Below are positions 1 to 8,680 of a stretch of DNA of 39,469 bases, in pieces. The notes under the pieces are model-generated. The model was not told the origin of the DNA and did not search any database. It saw only the letters and a list, made by a program, of their open reading frames with translations. Both the position numbers and the translations under genes were made by a program. The stretch comes from Massiliimicrobium timonense (GTDB taxonomy: Bacteria > Bacillota_I > Bacilli_A > Erysipelotrichales > Coprobacillaceae), in NCBI RefSeq assembly GCF_002160865.1, contig NZ_NFLJ01000028.1, positions 1 to 39,469 of the forward strand. The letters run 5' to 3'. Numbering within the stretch: the first letter of the stretch is position 1; each line of letters opens with the position of its first letter.

Positions 1-468
<468 letters not shown>

Positions 469-485
469 GGAAAGAGGGTAAAAAA

Positions 486-1772
486 ATGAATAATGTGTTT
501 GAAAAAATGAACGAAAAGCTTGTCCCTATTGCTATGAAAATTAGTAGTAATAGATATTTGACAGCTATTAAAGAAGGCTTTTTCGGTGTTATGCCAATTA
601 TTATTGTAGGATCTATATTCCTACTACTTACAAGCATTCCAATAAATGGTTATGAAGAGTTTATGGCAGGTATATTAGGAGAAAATTGGAATGATATCTT
701 TATGTTTCCATATCGTATCAGTTATGGACTCATGTCACTATATGTTGTCGTAGGGATTGCTAAGTCTTTAGCAAATCACTATCAAATAGGAAGTCGTGAA
801 TCTATCATCGTTGCTTTCGTCTCTTATTTTATGTTAACTCCTTTGATTGTAGATGCAGACAATGCTAAAGGTTTACCAATTGATAATTTCGGTGCTTCTG
901 GTTTGTTTTTAGCTATTATTTCATCTTGTTTAGCAGTTGAAATATATCGTTTTATCTTAAAGAGAGGATGGACAATCAAACTTCCTGATGCTGTTCCACA
1001 AAACGTAGCTAAGCCATTTGAAGCTTTAATTCCAGTTGCTTTTATCTTTATTATCTTTAATATTATTCGTTTAATTTTTGTAAATACTGATTTTGGTAGT
1101 GCACAAAACTTTATCTTTACAATGTTACAACAACCTTTACAATCTCTTGGTAGTACTTTACCAGCAACTTGTATTGTTTTATTCATTGAAGCTATTTTAT
1201 GGTGTTTTGGTTTACATGGTTCTTCTATTGTTTCTGCTGTTATGAATCCAATTTGGAGATCACTCTCTGCAGAAAATGCTGCTGCACTTGAACTAGGACA
1301 AGCTGCTACTAATATTGTTAATTATCAATTTATTGCTAACTTTGTCAAAATCGGAGGAACTGCTGCAACTTTAGGTTTAGCTATTGTTATTCTTCTCACA
1401 GCTAAATCATCTCAATATAAAGCATTAGGAAAATTATCTATTGTCCCTGCTTTATTCAATATTAATGAGCCAATTGTCTTTGGATTACCAATTGTTCTCA
1501 ATCCAATTATGGCTATTCCATTTATTGTTGCTAATATTGCTGTTGCTATAGTAACTTATGCTGCCACATTCTTTGGATTAGTTCCAGTAAGTATTGGTGT
1601 CGAAGTTCCATGGACAACTCCACCTATTATTTCAGGATTCTTATTATGTGGTTGGCAAGGTGCTGTTTTACAAATTGTTCTTATTCTTGTGAGTATGGCT
1701 ATCTACTATCCATTCTTTAAAATGCAAGATAAACAAGAATACGATAATGAACAGCTTGCCACAAAACAATAA
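486..1772 (+). CDS. PTS EIIC permease, lactose/cellobiose family
   Basis: A 428-residue polytopic membrane protein of the usual length for the cellobiose/lactose EIIC family. It carries the family hallmarks CFGLHGSSIV (about residues 238-247) and NEPIVFGLPIVLNPI (about 325-339). It would translocate and help phosphorylate a beta-glucoside or related disaccharide, using EIIA and EIIB proteins that are not encoded next to it. A ribosome site (AAAGAGGG) precedes the ATG. The upstream neighbour is a 6-phospho-beta-glucosidase tail, which supports a beta-glucoside substrate. The gene is followed at once by a rho-independent hairpin. The exact sugar cannot be read from sequence. Confidence 0.93.
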   Translation: MNNVFEKMNEKLVPIAMKISSNRYLTAIKEGFFGVMPIIIVGSIFLLLTSIPINGYEEFMAGILGENWNDIFMFPYRISYGLMSLYVVVGIAKSLANHYQIGSRESIIVAFVSYFMLTPLIVDADNAKGLPIDNFGASGLFLAIISSCLAVEIYRFILKRGWTIKLPDAVPQNVAKPFEALIPVAFIFIIFNIIRLIFVNTDFGSAQNFIFTMLQQPLQSLGSTLPATCIVLFIEAILWCFGLHGSSIVSAVMNPIWRSLSAENAAALELGQAATNIVNYQFIANFVKIGGTAATLGLAIVILLTAKSSQYKALGKLSIVPALFNINEPIVFGLPIVLNPIMAIPFIVANIAVAIVTYAATFFGLVPVSIGVEVPWTTPPIISGFLLCGWQGAVLQIVLILVSMAIYYPFFKMQDKQEYDNEQLATKQ

Positions 1773-1775
1773 AAC

Positions 1776-1802
1776 AAAAGGCATGAAAAGCATGCCTTTT
1801 TT
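1776..1802 (+). terminator. Intrinsic terminator after PTS EIIC
   Basis: A 9-bp stem (AAAGGCATG / CATGCCTTT) with a short loop is followed by a run of T. It begins three bases after the EIIC stop. The next gene's ribosome site (AGGAGG) starts only a few bases further on, so little promoter space remains and some read-through is likely. Confidence 0.85.
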
Positions 1803-1820
1803 CACAGGAGGAACAAAAAA

Positions 1821-2312
1821 ATGAATAATATATCACTTATAAAAAGAGCTATTGCCTATATGATTGATTTATATTTAGGTACACTTTTATCTACAATTCC
1901 TATTTCTCTTACTACTTATTATCAATTTCATCAAATATCTCAAGATATCACGTTATTTTCTAAACCTATATCTTCTATTTTACTCTTATTAAGTATATTT
2001 GCATTAATCCTATATTTTCTAGTTATCCCATATTTCTTTCATGGACAAACGATCGGAAAGAAAATTATGAAATATAAAATTTGTTACTCATCTTTTTCAT
2101 CATTATGTATTAGACAATGTATATATATGGTTTGCTTAACTTCTCTTACATCTTTAATCATTCAGTTTATCTCTTTATTTTCTTCCATTTCATTAACACC
2201 TTATATAAACACTTTCGTTTTTATTTTATCTTTCGTTATGATTATTTATATACTTTGTCATAGAAATCACATTGCATTGTATGATCAATTAGCTAAAACA
2301 GAAATTCAATAA
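1821..2312 (+). CDS. RDD family membrane protein
   Basis: A 163-residue protein with the RDD family pattern: KRAIAYMIDLYL at the N-terminus (the Arg and Asp of the motif), a central GQTIGKKIMKYKI segment, and a C-terminal ALYDQLAKTEI. About four to five membrane segments are visible. RDD proteins are small integral membrane proteins; most are uncharacterised and some have been linked to ion transport. A good ribosome site (AGGAGGAAC) precedes the ATG. The M20 peptidase gene starts 10 bases after the stop, so this is the first gene of a five-gene run ending at 6654. Its role in that run is unknown. Confidence 0.82.
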   Translation: MNNISLIKRAIAYMIDLYLGTLLSTIPISLTTYYQFHQISQDITLFSKPISSILLLLSIFALILYFLVIPYFFHGQTIGKKIMKYKICYSSFSSLCIRQCIYMVCLTSLTSLIIQFISLFSSISLTPYINTFVFILSFVMIIYILCHRNHIALYDQLAKTEIQ

Positions 2313-2322
2313 GGAGTCGCTT

Positions 2323-3471
2323 ATGGATTATTTAACACATAATGAAATAAAATATGTTCAACAACATCTTGAAGAGAATATTCAATTATTAAAAACACTG
2401 ACAGAAATTCCTTCACCTACTTTTCATGAAAAAAAACGTGCTACTTTTTGCTTGAATTGGCTGCAATCAATAGGTGCGAATGCTTATATGGATAATGTTA
2501 ATAATGTTATTTGTCCAATTAATGGGGAAAATAATGAAACATTAATCATTATTATGGCTCATAATGATATTGCTTTTCCTGATATTCAGAATATTCAAGT
2601 CAAACAAGTTGATAACAAACTTTTTGCTCCTGGTATTGGAGATGATACGGCTAATATGGTCAATATGTTAATGACCATACAATATATTATCAAGATGAGA
2701 CTTCAACCAAAATATCAAATCTTATTTGTCATCAATTCAGGAGAAGAAGGATTAGGTAATTCTATGGGTTGCCGTCAGATTATAGAAAAATATCATTCAA
2801 AGATTAAGGAATTTATTTCTTTGGATGGCTATCTAAATGAATGTACTTATTGTGCAGTTGGCTCAAAACGTTATCAGATTGATGTAAAAACACATGGAGG
2901 GCATTCTTATGTTAATTTTGGTCAAGAAAACGCAATTGCCTGGATTGCAAAGATTATTACACAATTAAATCAAATTTCTTTACCAACTGAAGCAAAAACA
3001 ACTTTTAATTTTGGAAAAATAGAAGGTGGAAGTGCTATTAATGTTATTGCTAATCATGCCTCTGTAACATATGAATTTCGTTCATCAAGTCAACAATGCC
3101 TAAATATTATGGAACAATCGTTTCAAAAAATCATTAATAATATAAATGATAAACATATTGATATTCAAATCAAAGTATTAGGAGAGCGTCCTGGTAATGG
3201 ACCTTTATCACAAGAAAAAATGAGAAAATTTACAAGTAGAAATCTTAATATAATTCAACATTTTTATAAAAAGAATATTATTTTATGTGAAAATTCTACT
3301 GATTCCAATATCCCACTATCATATGGTATTTGTGCAAATACGATAGGAACAATTATTGGCGGTGATGCTCATACTTATCATGAATGGATTGACATTAACA
3401 GTATTCCTATTGGGTTTCAAGTTGCTATGGCATTGATTCTTCAATATGTTGATTGGGAATTACGTATATGA
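2323..3471 (+). CDS. M20 family metallopeptidase (peptidase T-like)
   Basis: A 382-residue zinc peptidase of the M20 family. The metal site can be followed in order: AHND (His80, Asp82), GIGDDTAN (bridging Asp at 107 or 108), NSGEEGLG (catalytic base Glu141 and ligand Glu142), SLDGY (Asp168), and a C-terminal GGDAHTYHEW that supplies the last His. The insert typical of the M20 dimerisation domain follows the SLDGY segment. It probably cleaves short peptides or N-acyl amino acids in the cytoplasm. It lies between an RDD gene and an AEC transporter whose ATG overlaps its stop (ATGA), which means translational coupling. The substrate is not determined. Confidence 0.87.
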   Translation: MDYLTHNEIKYVQQHLEENIQLLKTLTEIPSPTFHEKKRATFCLNWLQSIGANAYMDNVNNVICPINGENNETLIIIMAHNDIAFPDIQNIQVKQVDNKLFAPGIGDDTANMVNMLMTIQYIIKMRLQPKYQILFVINSGEEGLGNSMGCRQIIEKYHSKIKEFISLDGYLNECTYCAVGSKRYQIDVKTHGGHSYVNFGQENAIAWIAKIITQLNQISLPTEAKTTFNFGKIEGGSAINVIANHASVTYEFRSSSQQCLNIMEQSFQKIINNINDKHIDIQIKVLGERPGNGPLSQEKMRKFTSRNLNIIQHFYKKNIILCENSTDSNIPLSYGICANTIGTIIGGDAHTYHEWIDINSIPIGFQVAMALILQYVDWELRI

Positions 3472-4382
3472 GTATAACTATCATTTGCTTACAATTGCTT
3501 CAATTATTAATGATGATCTGTTTAGGATTTGTCATTGGTAAATGCCACCTTTTTCATCATCATTTTTCTAATGATTTAACAAAATTTGTTTTGAATATCA
3601 CTATGCCTTTTTTGATTTTATCTTCTGTAACAACATCTCATTTTGATCAATTGCCTATTTTAGATATTCTCTATGCTAGTTTTTTATTAGTTATTCTATT
3701 ACCTATTATTGCCTATATTATCATCAAAGTATTCCATATCCAAAAAGATGCATCCTTACATATGTTTATGATAAGTTACCCTAATGTGGGTTTTATGGGT
3801 TTTCCTTTAATTCAATCTATTTATGGACAAGGTGCTTTACTATATACTGCTATTATTAATATCGGTTTTAATATTTCTTTATTTTCTATTGGTATATTTA
3901 TGATGAACTATCAAAATAAGCATGAATTTCATTTTTCTTTTCAAAAAATAATAACTCCAGGTATTATTTCCTCCTTATTAGCTTTATTCATATATGCCTT
4001 CTCAATTACCATTCCTTCGCCTATTGCTAACTTTTGTACAAATATTGGAAATATGACAACTCCATTATCCATGTTCATAATTGGTCTTACTATGTCACAA
4101 TATCATCTTAAACAAATGTTATTTGAAGGCCGTGTTTATCTATTTTGTATCTTTATTAACTTTATATTACCAATTTGTTTTATGCCTTTATTTCAATTCA
4201 TTCAGAATAATATTGTTAAAGGTATTGCATTAATTATATTGGCTATGCCTGTAGCAAACAGTGCAGCATTATATGCTAAAACTTATCATCAAAATGAACA
4301 ATTAGCTGTACAAACAATTTTTATTTCTACATTGCTTTCCGTTATTACTATTCCTTTACTTGTTTATTTCTTTTTAATATAG
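3468..4382 (+). CDS. AEC family transporter (auxin efflux carrier type)
   Basis: A roughly 304-residue membrane protein with about ten hydrophobic segments in the AEC arrangement: an N-terminal five-helix set ending near MISYPNVGFMGFPLIQ, a short hydrophilic linker, and a second five-helix set with LAMPVANSAALYAKTY. Bacterial AEC members include transporters for malate and other organic anions. I chose the ATG at 3468, which overlaps the upstream stop as ATGA; an in-frame TTG at 3453 would extend it by five residues. Two M20 hydrolases flank it, which suggests it exports or imports their substrate or product. The direction and the ligand are inference. Confidence 0.85.
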   Translation: MSITIICLQLLQLLMMICLGFVIGKCHLFHHHFSNDLTKFVLNITMPFLILSSVTTSHFDQLPILDILYASFLLVILLPIIAYIIIKVFHIQKDASLHMFMISYPNVGFMGFPLIQSIYGQGALLYTAIINIGFNISLFSIGIFMMNYQNKHEFHFSFQKIITPGIISSLLALFIYAFSITIPSPIANFCTNIGNMTTPLSMFIIGLTMSQYHLKQMLFEGRVYLFCIFINFILPICFMPLFQFIQNNIVKGIALIILAMPVANSAALYAKTYHQNEQLAVQTIFISTLLSVITIPLLVYFFLI

Positions 4383-4394
4383 GAGGTTGATTCT

Positions 4395-5792
4395 ATGAGT
4401 ATTCACCAATATAAACATTTATTACAGTCTATCAATTCTCAAATTTGGTCTTTTTCTGAAATAGGTTATCAGGAATTTCAGACCGTTAAATTATTGACAA
4501 GAACTTTAGCTTCATATGGTTTTAAAATAGAGAAAAATATTGCTGGTATAGCGACTGCGTTTAAAGCTACTTATGGTCACCAAAAACCAGTTATTGGCTT
4601 ATTGGCTGAATACGATGCATTAAGTGGTCTAAGTCAAAAAGCTGATTATTTAAAATATTGTCCTAGAGAGGAAACACATAATGGTCATGGTTGTGGGCAT
4701 CATTTAATAGGAACAGGTATAGTGGGCTCAGCTCTATTAATAAAAGAATATATTGACCTTCATCCTGATTGTGGATCAATCGTTATTTTTGGTTGTCCAG
4801 CTGAAGAAAATGGAGCTGGTAAAACTTATTTAGCCGGAGCTGGTGTTTTTGATCAAATTGATGTTGCTTTAACATGGCATCCAAGTACTATGAACACTGT
4901 TATGGTGGGAAGCATGCTAGCTAATTGTCAATATTACTTTCGTTTCCATGGATTAAGTAGTCATGCTGGTGCGGCTCCTGAAAAAGGAAGAAGTGCCCTA
5001 GATGCTGTTGAACTTATGGATATTGGAGTTAATTATTTAAGAGAGCATATGGAGATGACAGATCGTATTCATTACGCTATAACAAATACTGGTGGAATAT
5101 CTCCAAATGTTGTTCAATCAGAAGCTGAAGTTCTCTATCTCATTCGTAGTCGAAATAATCAAAGTGTTCAAAAACTTTTTGAAAGAGTCTCAAATATTGC
5201 AAAGGGTGCTGCTCTTATGACTGATACAACTGTTGATATTGTTTTCGATAAAGCCGTCAGCAATGTTATTCCTAATGATACTTTAGCAACTCTTGTTTAT
5301 AATGTTATGCAGACGGTTCCTTTACCTCAATATAACACTGAAGAAAAACAATATATTAATAATTATCGTAAAATCATTGGTGATGATTGGTATCAAGATT
5401 TAGGATTAATCCCCGCTTTTCAATTAGATGACAGACAAAAATTATGTCAAGATCATCCATACGGAGACTTTATTCTTCCCTATTCTCCACAAGATGTTAT
5501 TGAAACTGCTTCTTCAGACATGGGTGATGTGAGTCAAATAGTTCCTCTTATCCAACTTCATTGCGCCTGTTTTTGTTTAGGAACACAACCTCATTCTTGG
5601 ATTCAAGTCGCACAAGGGACATCTAGTTATGCGATTAAGGGGATGTTATATGCCAGTGAAGTACTTTATCAAACATGCATTCGTTTATTTGAAGACACAA
5701 ATATTATTTTGCAAGCAAAACATGAACAAAAAAAACGTACTCAAAATCAAGAATACGTATGTCCAATCCCTAAAAAATATTTAAATCAATAA
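4395..5792 (+). CDS. M20D amidohydrolase, AbgB-like (aminobenzoyl-glutamate/aminoacyl hydrolase)
   Basis: A 465-residue M20 peptidase of the amidohydrolase branch. The metal motif HGCGHHLIGTG (about residues 98-108) has the Cys/His ligand of this branch, followed by PAEENGAGKT (glutamates) and WHPS (His). A middle segment GLSSHAGAAPEKGRSALDA is the usual dimerisation-domain motif, and GTQPHSW supplies the last His. The length and C-terminal extension resemble AbgB, which cleaves p-aminobenzoyl-glutamate, but related proteins cleave other aminoacyl conjugates. It has a strong ribosome site (AGGAGG) and starts 12 bases after the AEC gene. Together with the M20 peptidase upstream it suggests a conjugate-salvage operon. 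Confidence 0.87.
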   Translation: MSIHQYKHLLQSINSQIWSFSEIGYQEFQTVKLLTRTLASYGFKIEKNIAGIATAFKATYGHQKPVIGLLAEYDALSGLSQKADYLKYCPREETHNGHGCGHHLIGTGIVGSALLIKEYIDLHPDCGSIVIFGCPAEENGAGKTYLAGAGVFDQIDVALTWHPSTMNTVMVGSMLANCQYYFRFHGLSSHAGAAPEKGRSALDAVELMDIGVNYLREHMEMTDRIHYAITNTGGISPNVVQSEAEVLYLIRSRNNQSVQKLFERVSNIAKGAALMTDTTVDIVFDKAVSNVIPNDTLATLVYNVMQTVPLPQYNTEEKQYINNYRKIIGDDWYQDLGLIPAFQLDDRQKLCQDHPYGDFILPYSPQDVIETASSDMGDVSQIVPLIQLHCACFCLGTQPHSWIQVAQGTSSYAIKGMLYASEVLYQTCIRLFEDTNIILQAKHEQKKRTQNQEYVCPIPKKYLNQ

Positions 5793-5793
5793 A

Positions 5794-6654
5794 ATGTATA
5801 ACTTTCTAAAAAAACATCTTTTTTGTTTTCTATGTGTTTTGTTTGCATCACTTATAATGTCTTTTAATATTAAAACTTTTGTCAATGCTGTTGGTCTCAT
5901 TCCAAGCGGTTTTAATGGATTATCCTTATTGTTGCAAAGAACCTTTTATCAATTCTTTGAAATTAATATTCCTTACTTTATTATCAATATATCTTTAAAT
6001 GTATTTCCTGCTCTTATTGGCTTTTATTTTATAGGTAAAAAATTCACAGGCTATTCTATTTTAATGATCATTTTTAATTCTTTTCTTGTTGATATAATTC
6101 CAAGTACACCTATAACTTATGATTCATTACTTGTCTCTGTATTTGGAGGTATTATGAATGGTATCGCTATTGTGATTGCTTTATATGGTGGTGCTTCTAG
6201 TGGTGGGACAGACTTTGTAGCCATCTATCTATCATATAAACTTAAAAAGCCATCATGGAATTTCATTTTTATTTTTAATATGCTGATATTGATTATTGCT
6301 GGATTTCTATTTGGCTTTGAAGCTGCAATGTATTCTATTATTTTTCAATTTGTTTCGACTCAGATCATTGAAAAGTTTCACCAAAAGGATCATAAGATTA
6401 CTCTTATTATCATTACACAAAAGCCTAATCTTTTAAGTCAAAAATTAATGGAACAAACACATCATGGCGTTACATTAATTCAAGGAGAAGGATGTTATTC
6501 ACACGAACAAAAAACTATTTTATATACTGTCATAGGTGCTGATGAAGTTAGACATGTCAGTCATCTATGTAAAAAACTTGATTCTTCTGTTTTTATCAAC
6601 ATTATTTGTTCAAAAGATATTAAAGGACAATTTTACCAGAAACCTTTAGAATAA
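5794..6654 (+). CDS. YitT family membrane protein (DUF161 plus DUF2179)
   Basis: A 286-residue protein with about five to six N-terminal membrane helices and a soluble C-terminal DUF2179 domain from about residue 200 (KITLIIITQKP ... GVTLIQGEGCYS ... ILYTVIGADEVRHV). Segments such as LIPSGFNGLSLLLQR and GGASSGGTDFVAIYLS are characteristic of YitT proteins. The function of the family is not established. The ATG starts one base after the AbgB-like stop and has no clear ribosome site of its own, so translation probably depends on ribosomes arriving from the upstream gene. It is the last gene of the 1821-6654 run and faces the minus-strand gene at 6717. Confidence 0.87.
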   Translation: MYNFLKKHLFCFLCVLFASLIMSFNIKTFVNAVGLIPSGFNGLSLLLQRTFYQFFEINIPYFIINISLNVFPALIGFYFIGKKFTGYSILMIIFNSFLVDIIPSTPITYDSLLVSVFGGIMNGIAIVIALYGGASSGGTDFVAIYLSYKLKKPSWNFIFIFNMLILIIAGFLFGFEAAMYSIIFQFVSTQIIEKFHQKDHKITLIIITQKPNLLSQKLMEQTHHGVTLIQGEGCYSHEQKTILYTVIGADEVRHVSHLCKKLDSSVFINIICSKDIKGQFYQKPLE

Positions 6655-6687
6655 ATAATATAATGAATTATTGCTTTTAAGCCAAAA

Positions 6688-6710
6688 GAAAAAAGCTCAT
6701 TTCTGAGCTT
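6688..6710 (-). terminator. Terminator of the DUF2624-like gene
   Basis: A 7-bp inverted repeat AAGCTCA (6693-6699) / TGAGCTT (6704-6710) with a 4-base loop. Read on the minus strand it ends in TTTTTTC. It lies between two converging genes and has a T run only in the minus direction. Confidence 0.8.
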
Positions 6711-6716
6711 AATATC

Positions 6717-6989
6717 CTACTTAATTTCACGCATTATATAGTTTTCTAATATTGGCTTAAATCGGTTGGAAACCTCTAGGTTGGTTTCTTTACTAATCTC
6801 TACCAATAACAAAGGATGATAATCTTCATCAATTACAGCATGTGGATTATCTTTAATAATTTTTAAAATGACTTTGAGATTTTGATCATCAATGTCAGTT
6901 TTATTAGAAGTACACATTTGCTTGATTCTTTTTAAAGTCAATTTCTGTAAATGATGATTAATATCAAAAAGACTAAACATATAAACCAA
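6717..6989 (-). CDS. Small hypothetical protein, DUF2624-like
   Basis: A 90-residue, mostly helical protein with no membrane segment or signal peptide. The order of features (TLKRIKQMC, then DDQNLKVILKIIK, then an acidic DEDYHPLLLVEISKET, then a final helix) resembles the DUF2624/YqfT family of small Bacillota proteins of unknown function. That similarity is from pattern memory only. The ATG is preceded on the minus strand by AAAAGGAGGTTGGTTTAT, a strong ribosome site; a second in-frame Met follows at residue 4. It is monocistronic, closed by its own terminator. Confidence 0.6.
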   Translation of the reverse strand: MVYMFSLFDINHHLQKLTLKRIKQMCTSNKTDIDDQNLKVILKIIKDNPHAVIDEDYHPLLLVEISKETNLEVSNRFKPILENYIMREIK

Positions 6990-7070
6990 CCTCCTTTTCT
7001 ATTACTATCATTATAATACTTTCAAAATCAAATACCAAATATTTATCGTTAAAAACCCTTTCATATTATG

Positions 7071-7096
7071 AAAATAAGCACTACAGAGTGCTTATT
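7071..7096 (-). terminator. Terminator overlapping the stop of the small ORF 7092-7268
   Basis: A perfect 10-bp stem AATAAGCACT (7073-7082) / AGTGCTTATT (7087-7096) with loop ACAG. On the minus strand it runs into TTTTC. The stop codon of the 58-codon ORF lies inside the stem, which supports that ORF being the true last gene of this transcript. Confidence 0.82.
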
Positions 7097-7268
7097 CATC
7101 TATTCTTTCTATTTTAAAAATAACTGGTCTAGTCCCATCATTACAACAGGCAATCATTTCATTTTCATGTCTCATCCAATCTTTCATAATAGAACCACCC
7201 TGAAGTCCAGCATAAATATAACGACTGACACAATCCCATGCTTCACTACAAAATTTGCCATCTAGCAT
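7092..7268 (-). CDS. Small unknown protein, 58 residues, overlapping the HAD gene stop
   Basis: A short ORF from ATG at 7268 to TAA at 7092-7094. The ATG overlaps the TAG stop of the upstream HAD gene as ATGCTAG, so translation would be coupled by re-initiation. The product starts MLDGKFCSEAWDCVSRY and contains YAGLQGGSIMKDWMRHEN and CCNDGTRPVIFKIERI; it has four Cys, no signal peptide and no membrane helix. Codon use looks ordinary for the region, and the terminator hairpin begins exactly at its end. A purine-rich GAGGGAAAG lies about 15 bases upstream, further than ideal. I do not recognise the family. Upstream in-frame codons stay open for only seven more codons, without a start. Confidence 0.6.
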   Translation of the reverse strand: MLDGKFCSEAWDCVSRYIYAGLQGGSIMKDWMRHENEMIACCNDGTRPVIFKIERIDE

Positions 7269-8080
7269 ATGCCAGAAATCATCTTTCCCTCAGTTTCTTT
7301 TAAAATATCATGAATCTTTTTGAGCACAGCTTGCTCATCATTTGATCCAATGACCTCATAAGCAATATTTTTAATAGGTTCTACTGCATTTGACATGGCA
7401 TAAGCATATTTGACTTCCTGCAACATTTCATAATCGTTCATTTGATCTCCAAAGGCTGCACATTCATCTGGATTAATCTGGTATGTATCCTGTAAAAATT
7501 TGATACCTACCCCTTTATGCATGTGCTGATTTTGAATATCCATCCATTCATTTCCTGATGTAACAATCTTAACGCCATCTGGTAGCTGTTGACGAATCTC
7601 ATCTAATAAATCTTGAATATGCTGTTCTTTATCATAGATGGCAATCTTCATAATATCATCATGAATCTCATCATAAGAATCTATAAATGAATAAGCACAA
7701 TAATATTTTTTAACTTCATTTTTATATGCAAAATAATCTTTTAAAATATAAGCACCTTTTCTCCCACATAAAATGATAAAAATACGTTGGTATTGTGATA
7801 AAATATGTACCATTTCTTTCACTTTTTGATATGAAATCACATCACAATGCAATTCTGTTGTTCCTTTCGCAATATAACTTCCATTTTCAGCAATGAAATA
7901 CATCTGATCACTAAGAGGTAAAAATTTTTGATATAAGCGATAATATTGATTCCCACTCGCTATAACAAACTTTATATTTTTCTCTTTCATTTGATAAAAC
8001 AAATCTATAAAAGATTTATCAAACTTTTTTTGTGAATCTAAAAAAGTGCCATCCATATCCGTCGCAATTAATCGAATCAT
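7262..8080 (-). CDS. Cof-type HAD family sugar phosphatase
   Basis: A 272-residue phosphatase of the HAD superfamily, Cof/IIB type. Motif I is ATDMDGTFLDS near the N-terminus (the two Asp residues), motif II is VIASGNQ, and the last motif is AFGDQMNDYEML with the metal-binding Asp pair. The large C2 cap lies between motifs II and III. It would dephosphorylate sugar phosphates or similar small metabolites in the cytoplasm. I chose the ATG at 8080 because AAGGGGAGGAAG lies just upstream; an in-frame ATG 14 codons earlier has no such site. Its stop overlaps the start of the small ORF at 7268. The substrate is unknown. Confidence 0.88.
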   Translation of the reverse strand: MIRLIATDMDGTFLDSQKKFDKSFIDLFYQMKEKNIKFVIASGNQYYRLYQKFLPLSDQMYFIAENGSYIAKGTTELHCDVISYQKVKEMVHILSQYQRIFIILCGRKGAYILKDYFAYKNEVKKYYCAYSFIDSYDEIHDDIMKIAIYDKEQHIQDLLDEIRQQLPDGVKIVTSGNEWMDIQNQHMHKGVGIKFLQDTYQINPDECAAFGDQMNDYEMLQEVKYAYAMSNAVEPIKNIAYEVIGSNDEQAVLKKIHDILKETEGKMISGIC

Positions 8081-8143
8081 TTGTCTTCCTCCCCTTATAT
8101 GCTTTATTATAAAGAAATTCAAGTCTTGTTTCTAGTCTATAAC

Positions 8144-8171
8144 AAAAAAACACATCTATAAAGATGCGTTT
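8144..8171 (-). terminator. Terminator overlapping the bcp stop codon
   Basis: On the minus strand a stem ACGCATCT / AGATGTGT (one G-T pair) with a 4-base loop leads into TTTTTTT. The TAG stop of the peroxiredoxin gene at 8156-8158 sits in the stem and loop. Confidence 0.8.
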
Positions 8172-8620
8172 AAAACTTCTAACATATCATTTGGATTTTG
8201 AGCAGCCTTGACTTTTGTATATGCCTTTTCGATAATCCCTTCTTCATTAATCAAATATGTTGTTCTAACAACTCCCATAACTTTTTTACCATACATATTT
8301 TTTTCTTTCCATACATCATAAGCTTGTATAGCTACTAAGTCTGGATCTGATAACAATGTAAATGGTAACTGATATTTTTCTTCAAACTTTTTATGAGATT
8401 TGACACTGTCTTTACTGACACCTAAAATAACAGCTCCTTTTTTGACAAAATCAGGATATAATTGTGCAAATCCACAAGCCTGTTTTGTACATCCAGGTGT
8501 ATTATCTTTTGGATAAAAATATAAAATAACCTTCTGTCCTCGATATTGACTTAATGATATTTCTTCACCATTTTGATTTAATAAAGTAAAATCTGGGGCC
8601 TTTGTTCCAACTTCTAACAT
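8156..8620 (-). CDS. bcp: Peroxiredoxin, Bcp/PrxQ type thiol peroxidase
   Basis: A 154-residue Prx of the Bcp (PrxQ) class with the motif YPKDNTPGCTKQAC. Cys44 is the peroxidatic Cys and Cys49, five residues on, is the resolving Cys, the arrangement of two-Cys Bcp proteins. A conserved Arg sits in GVVRTTYLI. It reduces hydrogen peroxide and organic hydroperoxides with electrons from thioredoxin in the cytoplasm. The length matches the family. It is a single-gene unit with its own terminator, and it fits with the reverse rubrerythrin at 28589-29134 as part of an anaerobe's peroxide defence. Confidence 0.95.
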   Translation of the reverse strand: MLEVGTKAPDFTLLNQNGEEISLSQYRGQKVILYFYPKDNTPGCTKQACGFAQLYPDFVKKGAVILGVSKDSVKSHKKFEEKYQLPFTLLSDPDLVAIQAYDVWKEKNMYGKKVMGVVRTTYLINEEGIIEKAYTKVKAAQNPNDMLEVLNASL

Positions 8621-8680
8621 CTATCCTTCACTCCTTTGTTTCATCATAATACCTCTACTATGAAAATGCAATCCATTTGC

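Noticed and set aside
7068-7265. Plus-strand 65-codon frame.
   Set aside because: It lies antisense to the better supported 58-codon ORF and its terminator, with no ribosome site; its sequence looks like a shadow.
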